From Gilvimarinus sp. 2_MG-2023 (GTDB lineage Bacteria > Pseudomonadota > Gammaproteobacteria > Pseudomonadales > Cellvibrionaceae): a stretch of 64,000 bases of DNA. Location of the stretch: contig NZ_JAUOQM010000049.1 in assembly GCF_030547685.1 (NCBI RefSeq), forward strand, positions 155,487 to 219,486, read 5' to 3'. Position 1 is the first letter of the stretch. Every line of letters starts with the position of its first letter. Of the stretch, positions 1 through 8,265 are shown one piece after another. The notes beneath the pieces are model-generated. The model saw only the letters and a program-made list of their open reading frames with translations, was not told the origin of the DNA and did not search any database. The translations under genes were made by a program, and so were the position numbers.

Positions 1-28
1 CGGGTTAACATGAGCAGGCCACGGCGGG

Positions 29-454
29 CTACAACTGCCAATTACCCAAGTCTTGGTTATCACCCTCGCCACCTGGTTTACCATCGGCGCCCAGCGAGGA
101 CAGATCAAACTCAGCGTTATCGCCGGGGTAGCGATATTGGTAATTGTTATTCCACGGATCTTGAGGGATTTCGGACTTTCTTAAGTAAGGGCCATTCCAG
201 CCAGTCACACTGCCGGGGTTGCGCACCAACGCCTCCAACCCTTGCTCGGAAGTAGGGAATTTACCGGTATCCAGCATATACACTTCCAGCGCTTGTTCGA
301 AATCGCGAATTTGCACCTTGGCTGTTTTACTTTTAGCCCCACCCAATTGATTCAGCACCCGAGGGCCCACCAAACCTGCCAATAAACCGATAATAGCCAA
401 AACCACCAACAGCTCCACCAAGGTAAAGCCTTTATTTTTTCTGATATTCATCAT
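29..454 (-). CDS. gspG: Type II secretion major pseudopilin GspG
   Basis: Major pseudopilin of the type II secretion system, the subunit of the short periplasmic pseudopilus that pushes folded exoproteins through the outer-membrane secretin. The 141-residue protein has a nine-residue basic leader ending in Gly9, then FTLVE with Glu at position +5, the prepilin peptidase site, followed by a hydrophobic helix. The C-terminal half has the GspG pattern TSEQGLEAL, WNGPYL, DPWNN and SLGADGKPGGEG, whose acidic residues bind calcium in this family. It follows gspF by 14 bp. An ATG at 11-9 on the same strand, 17 bp downstream, is probably the next pseudopilin gene, cut by the window edge. The start has a GAGGGG ribosome site. 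Confidence 0.96.
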   Translation of the reverse strand: MMNIRKNKGFTLVELLVVLAIIGLLAGLVGPRVLNQLGGAKSKTAKVQIRDFEQALEVYMLDTGKFPTSEQGLEALVRNPGSVTGWNGPYLRKSEIPQDPWNNNYQYRYPGDNAEFDLSSLGADGKPGGEGDNQDLGNWQL

Positions 455-468
455 GCTCGATTCCCCTC

Positions 469-1674
469 TTAACCGGCCAAATCATTAACGGACAATATGC
501 CCAACAAAATAGCCACAATAATAAAACCAATCATCCCGCCCATTGCCAAAATCAAAACTGGCTCAAGCAAGGTTAAGCTGCGTTTAACACCAGCGCTCAC
601 CTCATCATCATAGACACGCGCCAACTCCAGCATCATTTGATCCAACTGCCCCGACTCTTCGCCTACGCGAACCATTTGAATAACCATCGGGGAAAACAAC
701 TCGGCGTCAGCCATTGACTGTGACACTCGGCCGCCTTTTTTGACATCAGGCGTGATTCCTTGCAACGCCCTGCGTACAATATTATTGCCTACCGTACCGG
801 TCGATATATTTAACGACTGTATCAGCGGAACACCACTTTCAATCAATGTACCAATCGTTCTGGCAAACCGCGCCACTTCGTATTTAAACACAACCGTGCC
901 CAACACGGGCAGCTTCAGCATGCGCGTGTCTAACCACTCTTTACCCGCCACCGTGGTTAACCAACGCCGAACAAACCAAACAATCAGCGCCGCAACAATC
1001 AGTATATATAACCCGTTATTTTTTATTGCTTCTCCGCCTGAAATCACCAACTGAGTCACAGCGGGCAAAGCCTCTCCCATGTCGGCAAACAGCGCGTCAA
1101 ATTGAGGAACAACAAAGCCCAGCATCACCAGCACCGACACCAGGGCCACAACGGCTAAAATAGCGGGGTAAATAAGTGCTGATACAACGTTAGAGCGAAC
1201 TTGCTTAGCATTTTCTAGCTGTTCTGCCAGGCGGTTTAAAACAGCAGCCAGATTACCGCTCGCCTCGCCGGAGCGAATCATGCTGATATAAAAATCATCG
1301 AACACATCGGGTTTTTCAGCCAGCGCGAAACTTAAGCCCTTACCCCCTTTAACCGTCGTCAGCAAACCTTCTAGCAAGCTCTTGGCTGACCCGCTTTCGC
1401 TCATATCAATCAACACTTTAAGGGCGCGATCAAGGGGTAAACCGGCGCGCAACAAAACGGCGAGCTCACTGGTAAACGATAACACTTGTTTTTTATTAAA
1501 ACCGGGGCCTGTGCGCTGGCGTCCACTCTCGCCCTCACGGGCTACAGAGACATCAATCACCATTAGCCCCTGACCTCGCAACTCGCGCCCAACATGCCCC
1601 TCAGTTGCCGCCTCAATGCTGCCTTGCAGTACTGAGCCGTCTTTTTTTAACGCTTTGTATGTGTAGCTAGGCAT
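469..1674 (-). CDS. gspF: Type II secretion inner-membrane platform protein GspF
   Basis: Polytopic inner-membrane platform of the type II secretion system, linking the GspE ATPase to pseudopilus assembly. The 401-residue product starts with the GspF-type MPSYTYKAL and has two repeated cytoplasmic T2SSF domains (roughly residues 65-190 and 265-385), separated by membrane segments near 165-190 and 215-235, with a last one near the C-terminus. Key patterns are RAGLPLDRAL, MIRSGEASGNL and, in the second repeat, ESGVPLIQSL and MVRVGEESGQL. A TTG seven codons upstream (1695) keeps the frame open, but the ATG at 1674 fits the family N-terminus. It lies between gspE and gspG in the canonical E-F-G order. 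Confidence 0.95.
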   Translation of the reverse strand: MPSYTYKALKKDGSVLQGSIEAATEGHVGRELRGQGLMVIDVSVAREGESGRQRTGPGFNKKQVLSFTSELAVLLRAGLPLDRALKVLIDMSESGSAKSLLEGLLTTVKGGKGLSFALAEKPDVFDDFYISMIRSGEASGNLAAVLNRLAEQLENAKQVRSNVVSALIYPAILAVVALVSVLVMLGFVVPQFDALFADMGEALPAVTQLVISGGEAIKNNGLYILIVAALIVWFVRRWLTTVAGKEWLDTRMLKLPVLGTVVFKYEVARFARTIGTLIESGVPLIQSLNISTGTVGNNIVRRALQGITPDVKKGGRVSQSMADAELFSPMVIQMVRVGEESGQLDQMMLELARVYDDEVSAGVKRSLTLLEPVLILAMGGMIGFIIVAILLGILSVNDLAG

Positions 1675-1710
1675 AATCGAATCGCACTCAAACAAAAGAC
1701 TTCAAAAAGT

Positions 1711-3411
1711 CTATGCCACCTCAGCGGTTTCTGTTTGATCCTGCGTCACCCGCAAGACCTCCTCCAGCGAAGTTTCACCGCTGGCCACTTTGCGCAAACC
1801 GTCTTCGTACAACGTCAACATACCGGCTTTTCTGGCCTCTTTGTGCAACTCGGTGGCATCGGCACCACTTTGAATGGCCGCATGCATAGCAGTGTCCATC
1901 ACGAATAATTCATGGATAGCGGTGCGGCCCTGATAACCTGAATTTTTGCAGTGCGCGCAACCGGCAGCAGAATAAGTGACGGTTTGCTCAGGCGCTAAAA
2001 AGCGCGCTAAGCCGGAGTTTTGCGCTGCAGCCGCATCGACTGGTTGCTCTTGCTTACAGTGCGAACAGAGTTTACGCACCAGCCTCTGTGCCAAAACGCC
2101 GTTCACCGACGAGGTTATCAAGTAACGCTCAATCCCCATATCCTCCAGCCGGGTAATGGCCCCAGCGGCGGTATTGGTATGCAAGGTAGACAACACTAAA
2201 TGCCCAGTCAGTGCCGACTGCACCGCAATTTGTGCGGTTTCACCATCGCGCATCTCACCAATCATAATGATGTCCGGGTCTTGCCGTAGAATGGCGCGCA
2301 ATGAACGGGCAAAGGTCAGGTCAATTTGTGACTGCACCTGAATTTGATTCACCCCCTCTAGCTGGTACTCAACCGGATCTTCCACCGTAATGATTTTCAA
2401 CTCAGAGGCATCCAGCGTCGCCAGAGAGGCGTAAAGCGTTGTGGTTTTACCCGAGCCCGTCGGGCCGGTAACCAATAACACACCATGCGGGCGATCAAGT
2501 AATGTCTGATACTTACTCAGGGTATCCTGCGCAAATCCCATACTGGATAAGCTCAACTGAATACTGTCGCGATCCAATACCCGCATCACGATACTCTCAC
2601 CGTGTACGGTGGGAATAGTCGATACCCGCAAATCCAACTCATGGCCTTTTACTCGCGTCATAATGCGGCCATCTTGAGGCAGGCGGCGCTCGGCGATATT
2701 CATATGTGACAACAACTTAATACGCGAGGCAATCGCCGGCGCCAAGTTCAGCGCAGGCGGGTCGATCTCATCCTGAATCACACCGTCTACCCGGTAGCGC
2801 AAGTGCAATCTATCATCGAAGGGCTCCACATGAATATCCGAGGCGCCAATATCCAACGCTTTGTGGATAATCTGATTCACCAAGCGAATCACTGGTGCTT
2901 CGCTTGCCAGATCTTTTAAATGCTCAACAAATTCCACATCATTGATATCGACACCCGCAACCTCATCCGTGTCTTCATCTAAGGCTTCTTCCTCCGCCTT
3001 AGTGCGCAGCTCCAGCGCAGCCACTAAGTCGTTTTCCAAGCCCAAGCACAAAGACACCTGACGGCCAGCAGCCAGCGCCAGCGCCTTGCTTAAATACGGG
3101 TCTTGTGGGGTTAAGCACACACACTCAAGCCGTGCGGGCGTGCAATTGAGAGGTACGACGGAGTTGCTGGTAAAGAATGTCTCCGCCACCCCCTCTACCA
3201 CTACCGGTTCCTGTGGGTACTGCGCGGCCGGTACAAACTGAACTTGAAGCAACACTTCCAGTGCCCGCACGATATCCATTTCCGAGACAAGGCCTAACTT
3301 GACCAATACCTGCCCCAAATAGCCGCCCATTTCCGCTTGAGCCAAGAGCGAACGCTCCAGATCGCGCGCGGACAACTTGTTCTGCTCTAGCAGGTATTCA
3401 CCCAGTCGCAA
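1711..3411 (-). CDS. gspE: Type II secretion ATPase GspE
   Basis: Cytoplasmic hexameric ATPase that powers pseudopilus extension. The 566-residue protein has an N-terminal GspE domain (about 1-140), an acidic linker, then the secretion ATPase core. The Walker A motif GPTGSGKT is at 316-323, followed by an Asp box (ITVEDPVE), a Walker B region (RQDPDIIMIGEMRD) and a His box (STLHTN). A tetracysteine zinc module (CSHC and CAHC) near residues 450-490 is typical of GspE and PilB rather than PilT. The start is TTG, with a strong GGAGG eight bases upstream. The gene sits 15 bp after the isomerase gene, whereas many operons have gspC and gspD ahead of gspE. Confidence 0.95.
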   Translation of the reverse strand: MRLGEYLLEQNKLSARDLERSLLAQAEMGGYLGQVLVKLGLVSEMDIVRALEVLLQVQFVPAAQYPQEPVVVEGVAETFFTSNSVVPLNCTPARLECVCLTPQDPYLSKALALAAGRQVSLCLGLENDLVAALELRTKAEEEALDEDTDEVAGVDINDVEFVEHLKDLASEAPVIRLVNQIIHKALDIGASDIHVEPFDDRLHLRYRVDGVIQDEIDPPALNLAPAIASRIKLLSHMNIAERRLPQDGRIMTRVKGHELDLRVSTIPTVHGESIVMRVLDRDSIQLSLSSMGFAQDTLSKYQTLLDRPHGVLLVTGPTGSGKTTTLYASLATLDASELKIITVEDPVEYQLEGVNQIQVQSQIDLTFARSLRAILRQDPDIIMIGEMRDGETAQIAVQSALTGHLVLSTLHTNTAAGAITRLEDMGIERYLITSSVNGVLAQRLVRKLCSHCKQEQPVDAAAAQNSGLARFLAPEQTVTYSAAGCAHCKNSGYQGRTAIHELFVMDTAMHAAIQSGADATELHKEARKAGMLTLYEDGLRKVASGETSLEEVLRVTQDQTETAEVA

Positions 3412-3426
3412 GTGCTGCTCCTCCGT

Positions 3427-4347
3427 TTACTGTTGAGCGTTAAGCGATTTTTTAAAGGCTTCTATTGCCTCTTCATCCACCTCAGCGTGGGTAGAATCGG
3501 TGCGCGCATTGGCCAGTAAATCGCCGATCACCTCGCGCTGCATACTCTTTTGTAGTCGCTCAATAATCGTTCCCTTCACCGCGGCGAATGGGTGGTTTTG
3601 CGGTTCAATGTGGCGGTTAAGTTTAATCACATGGTAACCAAATTGCGTTTTTACCGGCTCAGAAATATCGCCTGGGTTTTGCAAAGCAAAGGCCGCTTTG
3701 GAAAACGGTGGCACCATACGGTCGGCGCTAAACGTACCCAGCTCACCACCATTTGAGTCAACCCTTTCACCTTCGGAATATTGTTTCGCCAATTCAGTAA
3801 AATCAGCGCCTTCTTGTTGCGCTTTGGCATACACTTCTTGCGCCAAAGCCAAGGCCTCGTCTTCGGTGCGCTCTTCGGTGCGAATCAGAATATGGGCGGC
3901 ATCCACCTGGGCCGGCTTGCCAAACAACTCCGGCTCGGCCTTGTACTGCTCCTGCGCCAGGCTTTCCCAGTCGACACCCTCCATTGACTGATCCACCAAC
4001 ATACGCTGGTAGGAGGCCACCAACCACTCGTTGCGCTGATTGCGCAGCTGCCATTCTAGCTGTTCTTTGCTTAAGCCTAAACCCTCGTCCTCGGCCCTAT
4101 CGGCCAAGGTGCGCAACATCAAAAGGGTTTGAATATGTTGCTCCATCACCCCCGGACGGGTCATGACCTCAACCGGATCGCGATCGGGCAGTTTAAACGC
4201 GACATAGCGTTTTAAATCTTCTTCGGTGACTTGTACATCACCCCAGCTCGCCAACACCTTGGGGGCAGGCTCTGCTAACGCCTGAGTGCTCAGCGCACAA
4301 GCGGCCAAGACCAGGCAAATGGACTTTGGAAAAGTATGGATAGACAA
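3427..4347 (-). CDS. Periplasmic parvulin-type peptidyl-prolyl isomerase
   Basis: Parvulin-family (PpiC) prolyl isomerase, probably a periplasmic folding chaperone. From the chosen TTG the protein is 306 residues, with a signal peptide (LVLAACALSTQALA), a SurA-like helical N-terminal region and one rotamase domain near residues 165-265 (AAHILIRT, NGGELGTFS, MVPPFSKAAF, TQFGYHVIKL). The frame is open to 4494, but AAGGAG lies seven bases before the TTG at 4347, and the extension would cross the upstream terminator hairpin. It is the first gene of the unit that continues into gspE, F and G. Inference: it may help fold exoproteins before secretion. It resembles PpiD/PrsA-type foldases but is too short to be SurA. 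Confidence 0.88.
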   Translation of the reverse strand: MSIHTFPKSICLVLAACALSTQALAEPAPKVLASWGDVQVTEEDLKRYVAFKLPDRDPVEVMTRPGVMEQHIQTLLMLRTLADRAEDEGLGLSKEQLEWQLRNQRNEWLVASYQRMLVDQSMEGVDWESLAQEQYKAEPELFGKPAQVDAAHILIRTEERTEDEALALAQEVYAKAQQEGADFTELAKQYSEGERVDSNGGELGTFSADRMVPPFSKAAFALQNPGDISEPVKTQFGYHVIKLNRHIEPQNHPFAAVKGTIIERLQKSMQREVIGDLLANARTDSTHAEVDEEAIEAFKKSLNAQQ

Positions 4348-4368
4348 TTTTAAGCTCCTTATAACACA

Positions 4369-4398
4369 AAGGTGGCACAAGAAAACTTGTGCCACCTT
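4369..4398 (-). terminator. Perfect 13-bp hairpin after the Ig-like protein gene
   Basis: Arms 4369-4381 and 4386-4398 pair perfectly over 13 bp around a four-base loop. On the minus strand the stem is followed by a short T-rich tract. It lies between the stop of the Ig-like protein gene (4424) and the TTG of the isomerase gene (4347), so it probably ends or attenuates transcription of the upstream gene. The tail is weak, so some read-through into the secretion genes is possible. Confidence 0.7.
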
Positions 4399-4423
4399 AC
4401 AGACTGCGGTTTGAACGAAAAGT

Positions 4424-5512
4424 TTACGACGAGGTATGAGACACCCGTGCCACACAGCCTCTAGAACTATTAGAGCATGAATCTTCATTGACATGCTTAA
4501 CGTTCAGGTACAAATCGACGTTGTTGCCAATGGCGCAGTACGACCAATGGTAATAATCTTTCGACCATTTAAGGGAGATATCGTTCCCCAGCTTCTGTGC
4601 GCAAGTCGCTACCGGCTCACCGCCCGGGCACTCAGACACCCAGATTTTACGGGTCAGGGTAGAAGACTCGCCCGCCTCACCAAACAAGTCGGTTTTCCCG
4701 CGCTCAGACATGCTGCTGTCGGTAGTGAATGGTACAGACAAAATATTGTTTTGTGGAATGCGGAACTCCTGCATGCTGCCCACCGTACCAATAGAGGCCA
4801 ATGCCGATTCGTTTGACACGTTAACATTGCTTGGCACAGTACAGTTACCGACCTGAGCCGGCTCACCCGACAGGGTAATGCTGAGGCTGTCACCCTCGCC
4901 GTCCAGGTTGTCGGTATCAACATAGGAATCATCATCCACGGTAATAACGGCGGTGGCGTCAATTTCCGGCGTGGGGGTAAAGGTGGCGGTGTAGGTATCG
5001 CCTGAACCGGAGAAGCTGCCAATTGAACCGTTAGTGGCACTGATATCGCCCACAGTAAAGTCCATTACATCTTCACTAAAGCTAAAGGTCAGGGTGGCGG
5101 TTTCGCCCGTGCCTAAATTAGAGTCATTGGTGGAGATTGACAGTGTCGGGGCAGGGCCTAATGGGGCTACGCCTTCACACATTTCACTACTAGGGTTCCA
5201 AACTGCATCGTCACCGCAATAGATAGACGGGTCTGGCGTGGCAGCACCTACGCACAAATTATTCGCAGAGTCGAGAGTGGTCGTAACGGGATCGCAAGCT
5301 ACGCTCTCACCCACCCCAGAACCTGGCACCGCGCCGGTTTGGTATTGACCATTGGTTAGCGTAATAACACCGCCAGTAATGGAGACTGCATCGGCACTGT
5401 ATTCGACCAAAGTGTTCTCATTACCGTCCTGAATGTAAACCGTGTCGGCCACAGCCGCGCACGCCATACCCGCTAAAGCCATCGCAATAGCCGTTTGTTT
5501 TATGTGTTTCAT
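4424..5512 (-). CDS. Secreted protein with a bacterial Ig-like domain, function unknown
   Basis: A 362-residue exported protein that I cannot name. It begins with a clear signal peptide (MKHIKQTAIAMALAGMACAAVA). Residues about 65-115 are Cys-rich and low in structure (CDPV, LCVG, IYCGDD, EMCEG). Residues about 123-213 form one Ig-like beta-sandwich of the Big_12 kind (TFSFSEDV, FTVGDISATNG, YTATFTPT). The C-terminal region of about 140 residues has four or more cysteines and an aromatic patch (WSKDYYHWSYC) with no known motif. No lipobox, sorting signal or membrane anchor is visible. It lies directly upstream of the isomerase-gspEFG unit, so it could be an exported substrate or accessory. That role is inferred from position only. 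Confidence 0.8.
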   Translation of the reverse strand: MKHIKQTAIAMALAGMACAAVADTVYIQDGNENTLVEYSADAVSITGGVITLTNGQYQTGAVPGSGVGESVACDPVTTTLDSANNLCVGAATPDPSIYCGDDAVWNPSSEMCEGVAPLGPAPTLSISTNDSNLGTGETATLTFSFSEDVMDFTVGDISATNGSIGSFSGSGDTYTATFTPTPEIDATAVITVDDDSYVDTDNLDGEGDSLSITLSGEPAQVGNCTVPSNVNVSNESALASIGTVGSMQEFRIPQNNILSVPFTTDSSMSERGKTDLFGEAGESSTLTRKIWVSECPGGEPVATCAQKLGNDISLKWSKDYYHWSYCAIGNNVDLYLNVKHVNEDSCSNSSRGCVARVSHTSS

Positions 5513-6032
5513 ACATCACCCTCATACATTTAAAGTTTTTCAAATTTTTTAGCGGCTGCCGCTTTTTTGTCATTTTTCGTTGCTGGCAAATCATTATGCA
5601 GTAACTGGGCCAGCACAGAGCTTATCTACTCTTTGACACCATCGCACAGATTCCGTTCATTAGAATTCATTATATGCAGTGGTTTCTAAATTTCTAATCT
5701 CGATTAGGCAGGAAAATACGCCACATGTCAATTGTGTGTACAAATTATCACAAGTTCAGCCGGCCGCTCTATGTTTTTACACTAAACAGCCAACTGACTG
5801 ATAAACGGTAAGTGGGAGTGACAAGCGTTGAATGCGGAATGCGGAATGCGGAATGCGGAATGCGGAATGCGGAATGCGGAATGCGGAATGCGGAAAAAGT
5901 ATAACAACTCCCACCTTACCGGCAAGCTTTAACCGCCTTTGTGCGGTCGCCTACTGCCATACAAAAAATAAAACCAAACACACACATTGCCCCTTCCATC
6001 GCAAGCGCAAGATGATCAGCCTAACAAGCAAA
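5513..6032. other. Intergenic region, mostly AT-rich, with a heptamer repeat
   Basis: About 500 bp with no convincing gene. It should contain the promoter of the Ig-like protein gene on the minus strand, but I see no clean -35/-10 pair. The centre holds the heptamer tandem repeat described separately. A plus-strand open frame here is only the translation of that repeat. Confidence 0.6.
5831..5893. repeat. Heptanucleotide tandem repeat, nine copies of AATGCGG
   Basis: Nine uninterrupted perfect copies of the 7-bp unit AATGCGG (63 bp). The run is preceded by one extra G and followed by an A-run. It lies in non-coding DNA between two secreted-protein genes, about 320 bp upstream of the Ig-like protein start and 220 bp beyond the end of the 549-residue protein gene. 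Perfect copies imply recent expansion by slipped-strand replication, so copy number probably varies between strains. Confidence 0.97.
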
Positions 6033-6062
6033 AAAAAACGCAACCCGAAGGTTGCGTTTTTT
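6033..6062 (-). terminator. Rho-independent terminator of the 549-residue protein gene
   Basis: Stem arms at 6039-6045 and 6050-6056 (CGCAACC/GGTTGCG) enclose the loop CGAA. They are flanked by an A-run on the left and a T-run on the right, so the hairpin can work on both strands. It lies 54 bp past the stop of the minus-strand gene at 6116 and is probably its terminator. Confidence 0.85.
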
Positions 6063-6115
6063 CGCTTGCCGAGCTAAGCCCGGCAACGTACTTCCGATTC
6101 TAATCTAAGCGGGGC

Positions 6116-7765
6116 TTAGATTTCGAAATCGTAGTTTACGCTTGCTGCTGGTTCCACATCAGTAGTTTCATCAGCAGGGTCAGACAGGTCAGCTACGCGG
6201 GTGTAGGCGTGGTGAATCAGACCAGCGTAGTTAGCCAGCAAGCCACCATCCAGAGCACCGTTTACGAACTTCTGTACCGAAAAACCGGTAACAGGCAGGC
6301 CGCGCAGGTATTCACTGTCACCAGGAGTACCTGGGTTAGGATCAACTGCCAAATAACGTGGGTCACCATCGGAATCAGAAGCGAAGCTCAAGCGAGCCCA
6401 ACCGTTCTCGTAGCCCAGATCTGGCACACCGTACTGAATACGCTCAGATGGGTACAGAGCAGTACCTTCGCCGAAGCTCAGTACGTTCACTTCTTTACAG
6501 ATTTCGAACTCTTCAGAGCTGTCGTCTGCTGGTGGACGTGGAGAGAAGTCCAGGTCGCCAGTCAAAGTGGTGATCGCTTCTTCACGGTCCCAAGCGCTCA
6601 GGTCAACGTACTCACATGCGTTACCGTCCCACTCAGAGGTGAACGGAGGACGTGGCAGCGTATCATCCCATGGAGTTGCACCGTCATCACCGGTAGCAGC
6701 GTCAACAACGTTGTTTACGTAAACACGCTTAGTGGGCATAGAGATAACCCAGTCGGTGTCGCCGTTTACAAAGCTGTCCAGCATGAAGTCGTTAGATACA
6801 GTTTCGTGCATGAATACTGCAGATACCGCATCCCAACCGTCGTAGGTTACGTACTGAGTCGCGTCGCTACCATCGATAACTACAGCCAGCTCGTAAGCGT
6901 CGCCGAATGATGGGTCAACAGTACCTGGGTCGGCGTGCTGTGAGGTGTAAGATGCAGAACCGCCGTCAACAAGAGGCTGAGCTTCAGCACCGAATACTTC
7001 GTCCAGAGCAACAGCGCTGTAAGAAGCGTTAGTACCGCCAGCTGGGTTGATGATTACACCGTAACCGTACAGACCACCCAAGGTAGAAGTGCTGCCGCCT
7101 TCGTCCAGATCCGCGTACTGAGCGAAGCCGTCTTGTGCGTCAGCCAGCCACTCACCGGTACCGGTAGTTTCTTCTTCGAAACCGCCAGTTGAAACACGGC
7201 CAGAGTCTAACCAACGAGCACGCATCGAGTCACAATCGCCTGGCATGCCAGAAGAGTCGTGCTGAATTTCGTCTTGGATGTCGCCGTCGGTGATCACGCC
7301 CATTTCGATGATTTCGATGTAACCTTCACGGGTACGATCGATAGTCTGAGTACCGCCGTCGCCGTCAAATTCGTAATCTACGAAGCTAACGCCGTCAGTG
7401 CCTTCGCCATCTTCGTCAGGACGCTGAATGTAAGGAGCAGTACAAGAGTTGTCACGAGTGATCAACTTAGTGCCGTCGCCGTCTGGAACAATTGCACCGG
7501 TCCAAACGTCTTCAGGAGACAGGTACAAGTTAAAGTCGAGAACCTCAGCAGAGTTTTCAGCTTCAATGAAGCGAACTTTAACTGCTTTGTACTCTTCAGT
7601 GGTGTTAACCACGGTTACGTAAGTGTTTTGACCTTCTTCTACGGTGTAGAAGGGGTAGATCAAGGCTTCACCTAAACCGTCGGAATTTACGTGTACAGCC
7701 TGGGCGGTACCCGCTGCGCCAGCCAGTCCTGCCAGCATTGCCAAAGGTAGAAGTTTTTTCTTCAT
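6116..7765 (-). CDS. Large acidic exported protein of unknown function
   Basis: A 549-residue exported protein with a textbook signal peptide (KKKLLPLAMLAGLAGAAGTAQA) and a strong AGGAG ribosome site seven bases before the ATG. The mature N-terminus carries a striking stretch (SDGLGEALIYPFYTV, then YVTVVNTTEEYKAVKVRF and VLDFNLYLSPEDVWTG) that I associate with an unnamed family of marine gammaproteobacterial secreted proteins. The rest is rich in Asp, Glu, Gly and aromatics, with no enzyme motif, membrane anchor or repeat. Codon use is markedly biased toward GGT, GCT, CGT, AAC, GAC and GTA compared with neighbours, a sign of high expression. It is monocistronic, with its own terminator. A structural or surface-layer-like role is possible but unproven. 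Confidence 0.85.
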   Translation of the reverse strand: MKKKLLPLAMLAGLAGAAGTAQAVHVNSDGLGEALIYPFYTVEEGQNTYVTVVNTTEEYKAVKVRFIEAENSAEVLDFNLYLSPEDVWTGAIVPDGDGTKLITRDNSCTAPYIQRPDEDGEGTDGVSFVDYEFDGDGGTQTIDRTREGYIEIIEMGVITDGDIQDEIQHDSSGMPGDCDSMRARWLDSGRVSTGGFEEETTGTGEWLADAQDGFAQYADLDEGGSTSTLGGLYGYGVIINPAGGTNASYSAVALDEVFGAEAQPLVDGGSASYTSQHADPGTVDPSFGDAYELAVVIDGSDATQYVTYDGWDAVSAVFMHETVSNDFMLDSFVNGDTDWVISMPTKRVYVNNVVDAATGDDGATPWDDTLPRPPFTSEWDGNACEYVDLSAWDREEAITTLTGDLDFSPRPPADDSSEEFEICKEVNVLSFGEGTALYPSERIQYGVPDLGYENGWARLSFASDSDGDPRYLAVDPNPGTPGDSEYLRGLPVTGFSVQKFVNGALDGGLLANYAGLIHHAYTRVADLSDPADETTDVEPAASVNYDFEI

Positions 7766-8265
7766 TGTCTAGCTCCTAGATTTACAAAGTATCGTATTGT
7801 TTTCTGTAAGCGGGCTGAATATTCAACCCTACAAACTCGATTTACCACCAGCACATGACCGGCCAGATGCTCGACGAACACCCAATCGCGTTCTAAATTA
7901 ACACACCCTTCCAGCCTTAACAATAGCCTTGGGGTGCAATTTGAGGCTTAAGCCTAACGACTCACTCCTCGTTCAAAAGTTAGGCATTCATGCTCTAGCG
8001 CCAAACGCAAGCCACTAAACCACTGAATCCAACTTTACCAGACGCACGCAGTTTACCTGCTGTTTACGCAACTGGGAAGACCTACTGTGAAAAAAATCTC
8101 TCAAAGTAAACCCAAGTCACGCAATCACTTAGCTCACACTTTTAAACCTAATATAAATGTAAGCGAAAAACGTTCCAGAACGTATGCACGCTCGTTAATT
8201 GTGCCGCATGACCACCCTGCGCTGATGCGCATTTAGTTTTAAATGCCTAATACAGCTGACCCAGG
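7766..8265. other. 500-bp intergenic region with small palindromes, no gene seen
   Basis: No coding frame is convincing on either strand. This stretch must hold the promoter and leader of the highly biased gene ending at 6116. I see a perfect palindrome ACGTTC-CA-GAACGT at 8170-8183 and a 7-bp stem, GCATTTA/TAAATGC, at 8229-8246, about 20 bp beyond the rpe stop. The stem could protect the rpe message end but has no T-run. I found no clear RNA gene. Confidence 0.5.

Noticed and set aside
4348..4494. N-terminal extension of the prolyl isomerase
   Set aside because: It crosses a terminator hairpin and precedes a TTG with an ideal ribosome site and signal peptide.
5831..5893. Heptamer array as a CRISPR
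   Set aside because: The units are 7 bp and contiguous, with no spacers and no cas genes nearby.
5832..6077. Plus-strand frame with repeated MRNAECG
   Set aside because: It is only the translation of the heptamer repeat and has no ribosome site or family match.
6209..6910. 233-codon plus-strand frame antisense to the 549-residue protein gene
   Set aside because: A shadow of the strongly biased real gene; composition does not resemble a protein and there is no start signal.
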